Source of the DNA: Pseudomonadota bacterium | GTDB taxonomy: Bacteria; Pseudomonadota; Alphaproteobacteria; Rhodospirillales; Magnetospirillaceae | Reading direction: 5' to 3' | Length of the DNA: 6,287 nucleotides | Assembly (NCBI GenBank): GCA_023426365.1 | Contig: JAFAAW010000145.1 | Location: 1-6,287, forward strand | Shown: positions 1-5,574 of the stretch, piece by piece | Layout of the letters: each line of letters opens with the position of its first letter | How positions within the stretch are numbered: position 1 is the stretch's first letter | The notes under the pieces: generated by a model | What the model was told of the DNA's origin: nothing | What the model saw: the letters and a program-made list of their open reading frames with translations, nothing else | Databases searched by the model: none | Program-made: the position numbers and the translations under genes

Positions 1-1222
1 CCATCCAGCCGCCCAGCCACAGCCAGCCCATGCCCAGCGCCATGGTGGCCGCCGTCATGGGAATGCCGGCCTTGGCGAAATCGACGAAGGACAGGCGCAC
101 GCCGGCCCGCGCCGCGCGTTCCACCACGATGATGTTGGCGAGAGAGCCGACCAGCAGCAGGTTGCCGGCCAGGGTGGACAGCAGCGCCAGACCGTAAAGC
201 GGACCCGGCTCGGCGATGGGCCACACCGACAGGATCAGCATGGTGGCCGGCACGTTGCCGATGGTGTTGCTGGCCACCGTCATCAGCGGCGCCATGACGC
301 TGAGCCGGTGGGGCATCCAGCCGCTTTCCGCCAGCCATTCGGCGCCCTGGCCGGCGAAGCTGGTGGCGGAAAAGGCGTCGGTGATGACGAACAGGCAGGC
401 GAACAGCACCAGAAGGTGCCAGTCCACCGCGCCGATCATGTCGCGGCTGGCCAGCCGGCGGCTCAGCAGCAGAAAGGCGGCGATGACCAGCGCGCCCACT
501 TCGCGCGGCAGGTCGGTGGCGAACAGCGCCATCAGGAAGACGATGGCGGCGACGCCCTTGCCGGTCTGCCACGGATCGGGGCGGGGCAGGGGCTGGGGCA
601 CGATCGGCGTGGGGTCGGCCTGCAACTGGGCGCGCCACACCCAGCGCACCGCCGCATAGACCACGCCCAGCGACAACAGCCCCGGCACGCCGCAGGCCAG
701 CAGGAACTTCCAGAAATCCAGCCCGCCCACCTGACCGATCAGGATGTTTTGCGGATTGCCGATGATGGTCATGGCCGAACCGGCATTGGCGCCGCCCGCC
801 AATCCCAGCAGGAACGGGCGCGGGTCCAGCCCGCGGCGGCGGATGCCCTCGGCCACGATGGGGGTCATGGCGAACACCACGATGTCGTTGGCCAGCACCG
901 CCGACAGCAGCCCGGCCACCACCACCGTCAGCGCCAGCAGCCGTTCCGCCGATCCCCGGGCCGCCGCCACGCGTGCCGCCACCGCGCCGTAGAAGCCCGC
1001 CTCCTGGAACTGGCTGGACACGATCATCAGGGCGAACAGCAGCAGCAGGGTCGGCATGTTGACGGCCGCGCCGGCATGTTCCAGCTCGACCGCGCCGCCG
1101 GCCAGCAATGCCACCAGCCCCAGCAGCGCGATGCCGGTTCGGTCAAGCTTGAGGCCAGGCACGCGGCCCACGGCCATGCCCAGATAGGTGAGCGCGAAGA
1201 CGGTCAGGATCAGGGTGTCCAT
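1..1222 (-). CDS. ArsB/SLC13-type anion permease, C-terminus cut by window edge
   Basis: Inner-membrane secondary transporter of the ArsB/CitT/SLC13 (ion transporter) superfamily; the substrate cannot be read from the sequence (arsenite, di/tricarboxylate, sulfate and similar anions are all possible). Reading from ATG at 1222, 407 codons are open to the left edge with no stop, close to full family length, so only a few residues are probably missing. The product is very hydrophobic, with about ten membrane segments. Two halves carry matching signatures: LANDIVVFAMTPIV (110-123) and GNPQNILIGQ (155-164) in the first, SNTIGNVPATMLIL (318-331) and GNLLLVGSLANIIVVE (353-368) in the second. This is the internal repeat expected for the fold. 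A polar loop near 198-220 (PTPIVPQPLPRPDPW) separates the halves. The start is chosen because an in-frame TAA lies just upstream (minus strand, 15 to 10 bases before the ATG) and a later Met (residue 16) would remove half of helix 1. No good Shine-Dalgarno is visible. Divergent from uvrD. Family confident, substrate unknown. Confidence 0.88.
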   Translation of the reverse strand, partial: MDTLILTVFALTYLGMAVGRVPGLKLDRTGIALLGLVALLAGGAVELEHAGAAVNMPTLLLLFALMIVSSQFQEAGFYGAVAARVAAARGSAERLLALTVVVAGLLSAVLANDIVVFAMTPIVAEGIRRRGLDPRPFLLGLAGGANAGSAMTIIGNPQNILIGQVGGLDFWKFLLACGVPGLLSLGVVYAAVRWVWRAQLQADPTPIVPQPLPRPDPWQTGKGVAAIVFLMALFATDLPREVGALVIAAFLLLSRRLASRDMIGAVDWHLLVLFACLFVITDAFSATSFAGQGAEWLAESGWMPHRLSVMAPLMTVASNTIGNVPATMLILSVWPIAEPGPLYGLALLSTLAGNLLLVGSLANIIVVERAARAGVRLSFVDFAKAGIPMTAATMALGMGWLWLGGWM

Positions 1223-1230
1223 GGCCGGAC

Positions 1231-1236
1231 ATTACA
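1231..1236 (-). promoter_or_regulatory. Possible -10 element of the permease gene
   Basis: On the minus strand TGTAAT lies 8 bases before the permease ATG at 1222. If used as a -10 hexamer, transcription would begin within a base or two of the ATG, which would fit the lack of a Shine-Dalgarno. No convincing -35 box is seen upstream. Weak, inferred from position only. Confidence 0.25.
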
Positions 1237-1294
1237 CGCGTTTCGCGTCTGTTCCCAGCGCCGATGGCCGGTTTTGGGCTAGGCGGGCGGAAAT

Positions 1295-1309
1295 GTTCCC
1301 ACTATATTC
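1295..1309 (+). promoter_or_regulatory. LexA-box-like site upstream of uvrD
   Basis: The sequence GTTCCCACTATATTC is GTTC, seven bases, ATTC. The established LexA operator of Alphaproteobacteria is the direct repeat GTTC-N7-GTTC, so this differs at one base of the second half-site. It ends 6 bases before the uvrD start codon and overlaps the likely -10, where bound LexA would block transcription. uvrD is an SOS gene in E. coli, which makes the role plausible. The match is short and not proven. Confidence 0.45.
1303..1308 (+). promoter_or_regulatory. Likely -10 element of uvrD, leaderless geometry
   Basis: TATATT, the most AT-rich hexamer in a GC-rich gap, ends 7 bases before the uvrD ATG at 1316. 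With usual -10 to start-site spacing the transcript would begin at or next to the A of ATG. No Shine-Dalgarno lies in the intervening CCCATCC. No good -35 is visible at 16-18 bp (TAGGCG region); TTGGGC at 1274 is too far. A leaderless message is inferred. Confidence 0.4.
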
Positions 1310-1315
1310 CCATCC

Positions 1316-3598
1316 ATGTCCGATCCCTTCGCCCTTGACGACGACATCCCTGATCCGTTTCAGCCGGTGTCGCCCCGCGCTTCCGCCGGACCGGTGGCGG
1401 TGCCGCCCGACGCTCCCTGGCTGGTCGGCCTGAACCCCGAACAGCATCAGGCGGTGACCACCACCGACGGGCCGGTGCTGGTGCTGTCGGGCGCGGGCAC
1501 CGGCAAGACCAAGGTGCTGACCGCGCGGCTGGCCCACATCCTGGCCTCGCGCAAGGCGCAGCCGTGGCAGTGCCTGGCGGTGACCTTCACCAACAAGGCC
1601 GCGCGCGAAATGCGCGACCGCGTCGCCACCCTGATCGGCCCGGTGGCCGAGGGCATCTGGCTGGGCACCTTCCACGCCCTGTGCGTGAAGATCCTGCGCC
1701 GCCATGCCGAGCTGGTGGGACTGAAATCCAATTTCACCATCCTGGATGCGGACGACCAGTTGCGCCTGCTCAAGCAGGTGATGGAGGCCGAAAGCATCGA
1801 CACCAAGCGCTGGCCCGCCCAGGCGCTGATGAGCACCATCCAACGCTGGAAGGATCAGGGCCGGCTGCCCGACAAGCTGAGTGCCGCCGACGTGCCCGAG
1901 CTGGCCGGCGGCCGCGCCCAGGAATTGTATGCCCTTTACCAGCAGCGCCTGCTGACGCTGAACGCCTGCGATTTCGGCGATCTGCTGCTGCACAACCTGA
2001 CCCTGTTTCTGGATCACGCGGACGTTCTGGAGCAGTACCAGCGCCAGTTCCGCTATGTGCTGGTGGACGAGTACCAGGACACCAACATCGCCCAGTATCT
2101 GTGGCTGCGCCTGCTGGCGCAAAGCCACCGCAACATCTGCTGCGTGGGCGACGACGACCAGAGCATCTATTCCTGGCGCGGCGCCGAGGTGGGCAACATC
2201 CTGCGCTTCGAGCGCGATTTCCCCGGCGCGGCGGTGATCAAGCTGGAAAGCAACTACCGCTCGACCCCGCACATCCTGGCCGCCGCCAGCGGGCTGATCG
2301 CCAACAACGAGGGGCGCCTGGGCAAGACCCTGCGCCCCGGCCTGCACCATGACCGCAGCGCCATCGAAAAGGTGCGGGTGCGCGGGGTGTGGGACGGCCC
2401 CGAGGAAGCCCGCGTGGTGGTGGAGGAAATCGAGGCGTTGCAGCGCAAGGGCGAAAGCCTTGCCACCATGGCCATCCTGGTGCGCGCCGGCTTCCAGACC
2501 CGCGAGTTCGAGGAACGCCTGATCACCACCGGCGTGCCCTATCGCGTCATCGGCGGCCCGCGCTTCTATGAGCGCCAGGAAATCCGCGACGCCATGGCCT
2601 ATCTGCGGCTGGTGGTGTCGCCCGATGACGGGCTGGCGTTCGAGCGCATCGTCAACCTGCCCAAGCGCGGCCTGGGCGACGCTGCATTGCAGACGGTGCA
2701 CGCCACCGCGCGCGCGCGCGCGCTGTCGCTGTTCGAGGCGGCGCGCCTGCTGGTCGAGACCGACGAGCTGAAACCAAAGCCGCGCAAGGCGCTGGCCGGT
2801 TTTTGCGACAACGTGCTGCGCTGGCGCGAGCAGATGGACGCGCTGCCCCATACCGAGCTGACCCAGATCGTGCTGGACGAATCGGGCTATACCGAGATGT
2901 GGCAGAACGACAAATCGCCCGAGGCGCCGGGACGGCTGGAAAACCTCAAGGAACTGGTGCGCGCGCTGGGCGATTTCGAGAACCTGCAAGGCTTCCTCGA
3001 ACACGTCGCCCTGGTGATGGAGAACGACGAGAAGTCCGACGTGGACAAGGTCACCATCATGACGCTGCACGGCGCCAAGGGGCTGGAATTCGACAGCGTC
3101 TTCCTGCCCGGCTGGGAAGAGGGCGTGTTCCCCCACCAGCGCGCCATGGACGAGGGCGGCAATGCCGGGCTGGAGGAGGAACGCCGGCTGGCCTATGTCG
3201 GTCTGACCCGGGCGCGCCGCCGTGTGCTGGTCACCTTCGCCGCCAACCGCCGCATCTATAACCAGTGGCAGGCGGCGCTGCCGTCGCGCTTCCTGCACGA
3301 GTTGCCCGACCAGCATGTGGAGCGCCAGGCCGAGCGCGGGCTGTATGCGGGCGGCGCCTCCGCGGCCGCGTGGAACCAGGGCGGCTATGGCGGCAGTTAC
3401 GCCCGTCCGCCGGCCGGCGGCGGATCGTGGCAGGTGGCGGCGCGCGACGCGGGCGGCGATTTCGACATCGGCGCACGCGTCTTCCATCAGAAATTCGGCA
3501 ACGGCACGGTGGTGGCGGTGGACGGCGACAAGCTGGAAATCGATTTCGACAAGGCCGGAGTGAAGAAGGTGCTTGGCAGCTTCGTCGAGCTTGTCTAA
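1316..3598 (+). CDS. uvrD: ATP-dependent DNA helicase UvrD/PcrA
   Basis: Superfamily 1A 3'-5' DNA helicase of nucleotide excision and mismatch repair, cytoplasmic, 760 residues (E. coli UvrD is 720). All core motifs are present: Q motif LNPEQHQAV (39-47); Walker A GAGTGKT (59-65, Lys64); motif Ia TFTNKAAREM (90-99); Walker B/motif II VLVDEYQDTN (248-257); motif III VGDDDQSIYSWRGA (277-290); motif IV NYRST (313-317); motif V TLHGAKGLEF (583-592); motif VI YVGLTRARRR (627-636). A Gly/Ala-rich linker (about 679-704) leads to a Tudor-like C-terminal domain (715-760, with VFHQKFGNGTV), which in PcrA/UvrD contacts RNA polymerase. An acidic, proline-rich extension of about 38 residues precedes the Q motif. 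The start at 1316 is the only option: an in-frame TAG lies at 1280-1282 with no start codon between. Followed 63 bp later by prmA on the same strand. uvrD versus pcrA is a naming choice; the family is certain. Confidence 0.97.
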   Translation: MSDPFALDDDIPDPFQPVSPRASAGPVAVPPDAPWLVGLNPEQHQAVTTTDGPVLVLSGAGTGKTKVLTARLAHILASRKAQPWQCLAVTFTNKAAREMRDRVATLIGPVAEGIWLGTFHALCVKILRRHAELVGLKSNFTILDADDQLRLLKQVMEAESIDTKRWPAQALMSTIQRWKDQGRLPDKLSAADVPELAGGRAQELYALYQQRLLTLNACDFGDLLLHNLTLFLDHADVLEQYQRQFRYVLVDEYQDTNIAQYLWLRLLAQSHRNICCVGDDDQSIYSWRGAEVGNILRFERDFPGAAVIKLESNYRSTPHILAAASGLIANNEGRLGKTLRPGLHHDRSAIEKVRVRGVWDGPEEARVVVEEIEALQRKGESLATMAILVRAGFQTREFEERLITTGVPYRVIGGPRFYERQEIRDAMAYLRLVVSPDDGLAFERIVNLPKRGLGDAALQTVHATARARALSLFEAARLLVETDELKPKPRKALAGFCDNVLRWREQMDALPHTELTQIVLDESGYTEMWQNDKSPEAPGRLENLKELVRALGDFENLQGFLEHVALVMENDEKSDVDKVTIMTLHGAKGLEFDSVFLPGWEEGVFPHQRAMDEGGNAGLEEERRLAYVGLTRARRRVLVTFAANRRIYNQWQAALPSRFLHELPDQHVERQAERGLYAGGASAAAWNQGGYGGSYARPPAGGGSWQVAARDAGGDFDIGARVFHQKFGNGTVVAVDGDKLEIDFDKAGVKKVLGSFVELV
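2707..2722. repeat. (CG)8 dinucleotide run inside uvrD
   Basis: Eight uninterrupted CG dinucleotides encode part of TARARARALS in the accessory 2B region of UvrD (about residues 463-472). The run is in frame and the gene is intact. Alternating CG of this length favours Z-DNA and can slip during replication, so gain or loss of one unit would frameshift uvrD. No evidence of variation can be seen from one sequence. Confidence 0.8.
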
Positions 3599-3615
3599 GG
3601 GAACATCTTCAATCC

Positions 3616-3635
3616 CGTCATGCCCGGGCATGACG
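3616..3635. repeat. 20-bp perfect palindrome between uvrD and prmA
   Basis: CGTCATGCCCGGGCATGACG is its own reverse complement, 17 bp after the uvrD stop and 26 bp before the prmA start. It shares CGTCATGCCCGGGC with the hairpin repeat at 5528-5560 (read on the minus strand) and so looks like a truncated or self-joined member of that family. It has no T-run, so it is not a classical intrinsic terminator. The ATG inside it (3620) is in frame with prmA but is repeat-derived. Confidence 0.75.
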
Positions 3636-3651
3636 CCGTTTCAGCCCGTCC

Positions 3652-3655
3652 GGAG
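3652..3655 (+). promoter_or_regulatory. Shine-Dalgarno that sets the prmA start
   Basis: GGAG, 6 bases before ATG 3662. The competing in-frame ATG at 3620 lies inside a palindromic repeat with no ribosome binding site, so this site decides for 3662. Confidence 0.7.
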
Positions 3656-3661
3656 TCGCCC

Positions 3662-4561
3662 ATGCCCCCCGTGTTCCCCGATATCTGGCACCTGCGCCTG
3701 ACCACCGGCCCCGAGGCCATGCCCGTGTTCGAGGAGGTGTTCGAGCGCTTCGCCGAATCGGTCACCATGTTCATGGAAGACAAGTCGGGCATTTCCGACG
3801 GCGATTGTCCGTGGCACCTGGAGGGCTATTCGCGCACCCCGCCCGAGCGCGTCAAGATCATCGCCGCGCTGTCCGCGGTGGCGGCCGCCAACGGGCTGGA
3901 GGTGCCGGAGCTGACGGTGGAGCGCCTGCCCAACGTGGATTGGGTGCTGGAGAACCTGCGCGACTTCCCGGCCATCGACGCCGGCCGCTTCTATGTGCGC
4001 GGCTCGCATTGGGAGGAACCCACCCCCATCGGCCGCATCGAGCTGCTGGTGGATGCCGGCACCGCGTTCGGTTCGGGCGAGCACGCCACCACCCGCGGCT
4101 GCCTGCTGGCGCTGGACAAGCTGGCGAAGAAGCGCCGTTTCGCCCGCCCGCTGGATCTGGGGTCGGGGTCGGGCATCCTGGGCATCGCCATGGCCAAGAT
4201 GTGGGCGTGCGACGTCATCGCCACCGATATCGACCCCGGCGCCGTCAAGGTGGCGGCCAACAATGCCAAGCTCAATCAGGTGGGCGCGCGCTTCACTTCC
4301 ATCGTCTCGGACGGCTATCGCAATCCGCTGCTGAAGAAAAACCGCCCCTTCGACATCATCTGCGCCAACATCCTGGCCAAGCCGCTGATGCGCTTCGCCA
4401 AGGATCTGGCCGCCCATCTCGCCCCCGACGGTGTCGCCGTGCTGTCCGGCCTGCTGGAATGGCAGGAGCGCATGGTCATGGGTGTGCATGAGCGCCAGGG
4501 TTTGACGCTCAAGGACCGCCAGATCATCGACGGCTGGGCGACGCTGACCATTGGTCGCTAG
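3662..4561 (+). CDS. prmA: Ribosomal protein L11 methyltransferase
   Basis: SAM-dependent enzyme that methylates amino groups of ribosomal protein L11 (rplK product) in the cytoplasm; 299 residues from ATG 3662, normal for the family. The N-terminal substrate-recognition domain covers about 1-110. The PrmA signature AFGSGEHATT is at 135-144, SAM motif I LDLGSGSGILGI at 164-175, motif II acidic ATDIDP at 187-192, and ICANILAKPL, the family's active-site loop region, at 233-242. The start at 3662 is chosen for its GGAG at 6-base spacing; a start at 3620 would add 14 residues (MPGHDAV...) encoded by an intergenic palindrome. It lies 63 bp after uvrD and may be cotranscribed. It converges on the pseudouridine synthase gene. 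Odd: the last four codons and the TAG stop (Thr-Ile-Gly-Arg-stop) are the first unit of a 26-bp tandem repeat that continues beyond the gene. Confidence 0.94.
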   Translation: MPPVFPDIWHLRLTTGPEAMPVFEEVFERFAESVTMFMEDKSGISDGDCPWHLEGYSRTPPERVKIIAALSAVAAANGLEVPELTVERLPNVDWVLENLRDFPAIDAGRFYVRGSHWEEPTPIGRIELLVDAGTAFGSGEHATTRGCLLALDKLAKKRRFARPLDLGSGSGILGIAMAKMWACDVIATDIDPGAVKVAANNAKLNQVGARFTSIVSDGYRNPLLKKNRPFDIICANILAKPLMRFAKDLAAHLAPDGVAVLSGLLEWQERMVMGVHERQGLTLKDRQIIDGWATLTIGR

Positions 4562-4675
4562 GAGCGACGCGGATCATCGGGCGCCAGGAGCGCCGGTGAC
4601 CATCGGGCGCCAGGAGCGCCGGTGACCATCGGGCGCTAGGAGCGCCGGTGACCATCGCGCGCTAAGGGCGCCGGT
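4546..4675 (+). repeat. Five-copy 26-bp tandem repeat starting in the prmA tail
   Basis: Units begin at 4546, 4572, 4598, 4624 and 4650, each exactly 26 bp, with no spacer. Units 2, 3 and 4 are nearly identical; unit 1 (which carries the prmA stop) and unit 5 are more diverged. Each has the core GRYCATYGGKCGCYAGGAGC, with variants. Each can form a small hairpin: GTCGCT-AGG-AGCGAC in unit 1, GGCGC-CAGGA-GCGCC in units 2 and 3, GGCGCT-AGG-AGCGCC in unit 4. The T-A pair of unit 1 is replaced by G-C in units 2-4, so pairing is kept. A degenerate earlier copy may lie at 4522-4545, where GCGACGC recurs 26 bp before its occurrence in unit 1. Function unknown; it occupies the gap between two convergent genes. 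Confidence 0.88.
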
Positions 4676-4679
4676 GAAA

Positions 4680-4751
4680 TGACACGGATGAACGCGGATG
4701 TACGCGGGTGTTTTCCGCTTCGTCCGCGTTCGTCCCCGTCCATCCGTGTCA
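4680..4751. repeat. Long interrupted inverted repeat, possible bidirectional terminator
   Basis: Outer arms TGACACGGATG (4680-4690) and CATCCGTGTCA (4741-4751) are perfectly complementary. Inner arms GAACGCGGA (4690-4698) and TCCGCGTTC (4723-4731) pair too, leaving a 9-base bulge on the right side and a loop that holds a further small GCGG...CCGC stem. The arms contain the heptad-like CGGATGAACGCGGATG pattern of dispersed repeats found in many bacterial genomes. It lies between the 3' ends of prmA and the pseudouridine synthase, 6 bp from the latter's stop, so it could end or protect both transcripts. No U-tract follows either arm, so intrinsic termination is not assured. Confidence 0.7.
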
Positions 4752-4757
4752 CCAATA

Positions 4758-5459
4758 TTATTGACCGTCCCACCCGCACGCCTTCAGCGCGGCGGCCATG
4801 TGCTCGGGCGGCGGCGCCTCGACGCGGATGGCGGGCTTGGAGGGCGCCAGGGGCTTGAGGCCGATGCGGCGGGAATGCAGGTGCAGCGGCATCGTGGGTG
4901 CCGGGTCGGGGCCGTAAAAGGCGTCGCCCAGCACCGGGCAGCCCAGCGCCTTCATGTGCACGCGGATCTGGTGGGTGCGCCCCGTGCGCGGCACGCATTC
5001 GATCCAGGTGATGTCGCCGGTGCTGCCCATCACCTGCCAGTCGGTCACCGCCTCCTGCCCCTTGGGGTCGCAGACGATGCGCCAGAAACCGTGGCTTTGC
5101 TTGGTGCGCGGGGTGACCACCTTGAGGATGGGCTGTTCGATGCGGCCGCTGTCCCCGGCCGGGCGGCCGTGCACCACGGTCCAGTAGGCCTTGTCCACGC
5201 CGCCGGCCATGAACATCTTGCCCAGGCGGCGGATGGACTTGTCGTGCCGCCCCAGCACCAGACAGCCCGAGGTGTCGCGGTCCAGCCGGTGGGCCAGCCG
5301 CGGCATCTGGCTCCAGCCGAATCTCAGGGCGTCCAGATACAGTTCCAGATGATCGGGCGAGTTGGGGCCGGCATGCACCGGCAGGCCGGACGGCTTGTTC
5401 AGGACGATGACGTCCTGGTCCTGGTACAGCACGCGGGAAAGGATTTCGTCGGGTGACAT
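4758..5459 (-). CDS. RluA-family RNA pseudouridine synthase
   Basis: Converts specific uridines in rRNA and/or tRNA to pseudouridine. Protein of 233 residues from ATG 5459, the size of the short RluA type with no N-terminal S4 domain. Motif NKPSGLPVHAG is at 21-31; the catalytic motif HRLDRDTSG is at 57-65 with the nucleophilic Asp60; KAYWTVVHG is at 90-98; the RNA-binding/structural motif GRTHQIRVHM is at 160-169, followed by GDAFYG (178-183). The family is clear, but the target uridine (23S rRNA, tRNA or both, as for E. coli RluA) cannot be told. Start: ATG 5459 gives MSPDEILSRVLY, which aligns with family N-termini; the upstream in-frame ATGs at 5486, 5489 and 5510 fall in or at the edge of a palindromic repeat. 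A purine-rich AGGGG sits 13 bases before ATG 5459, rather far. Convergent with prmA and downstream of maeB on the same strand. Confidence 0.93.
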   Translation of the reverse strand: MSPDEILSRVLYQDQDVIVLNKPSGLPVHAGPNSPDHLELYLDALRFGWSQMPRLAHRLDRDTSGCLVLGRHDKSIRRLGKMFMAGGVDKAYWTVVHGRPAGDSGRIEQPILKVVTPRTKQSHGFWRIVCDPKGQEAVTDWQVMGSTGDITWIECVPRTGRTHQIRVHMKALGCPVLGDAFYGPDPAPTMPLHLHSRRIGLKPLAPSKPAIRVEAPPPEHMAAALKACGWDGQ

Positions 5460-5484
5460 CCGGCTGATTGCGCCCCTGAAAAGC

Positions 5485-5513
5485 ATCATGGCCGGGCTTG
5501 GCCCGGCCATCCA
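5485..5513 (+). repeat. Hairpin repeat, copy 1 (plus orientation)
   Basis: ATGGCCGGGC (5488-5497) and GCCCGGCCAT (5501-5510) form a perfect 10-bp stem with loop TTG. The element (consensus TCATGSCCGGGCTTG...CCGGSCATCC) resembles intergenic palindromes common in alphaproteobacterial genomes. It lies in the 115-bp gap between maeB and the pseudouridine synthase gene, in the 5' leader of the latter if transcribed from upstream. It may be a REP-like mobile repeat, an mRNA stabiliser or a terminator. Confidence 0.8.
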
Positions 5514-5527
5514 CGCTTTAACTGCGA

Positions 5528-5560
5528 ATGGATGCCCGGATCAAGCCCGGGCATGACGAT
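5528..5560 (-). repeat. Hairpin repeat, copy 2 (inverted relative to copy 1)
   Basis: ATGCCCGG (5532-5539) and CCGGGCAT (5547-5554) pair around a 7-base loop. On the minus strand it reads TCATGCCCGGGCTTGATCCG, continuing GGCATCC, the same family as copy 1 in opposite orientation. The fourth stem pair is C-G here and G-C in copy 1. It starts about 15 bases after the maeB stop codon. Together with copy 1 it could fold into one long imperfect cruciform with CATCC/GGATG (5509-5513/5530-5534) at the inner junction. Confidence 0.78.
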
Positions 5561-5574
5561 GATCGTGCGACCGT

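Noticed and set aside
308..1282. A 324-codon open frame on the plus strand, antisense to the permease
   Set aside because: The product is His/Gln/Arg/Gly-rich with no membrane segments or domain, whereas the minus strand encodes a clear ten-helix permease with family signatures.
1232..3631. A 799-codon open frame on the minus strand, antisense to uvrD
   Set aside because: It mirrors uvrD exactly; the product is a His/Gln/Ala-rich string without domains, as expected for the antisense frame of a GC-rich gene, while the plus strand has every helicase motif.
3616..3635. Rho-independent terminator after uvrD
   Set aside because: The palindrome is GC-rich but no T-run follows on either strand.
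3641..4489. A 282-codon minus-strand frame opposite prmA
   Set aside because: Low-complexity shadow of prmA; it runs over the SAM-binding motifs of the real gene and has no recognisable motif.
4546..4675. CRISPR array
   Set aside because: The 26-bp units are directly adjacent with no unique spacers, and no cas gene is present.
4696..4760. Small ORF or tRNA-like fold in the convergent gap
   Set aside because: No tRNA arm pattern or CCA end is present, and short frames here are made of repeat translation (HPRTSAFIRV type) seen as spurious in many genomes.
4636..5514. A 292-codon minus-strand frame over the pseudouridine synthase
   Set aside because: It starts and ends in repeats (MDGRAKPGHD, RGRSGKHPRTSAFIRV) and is Pro/Arg/Gly-rich in the middle; the frame used by the real gene has HRLDRDTSG and GRTHQIRVHM.
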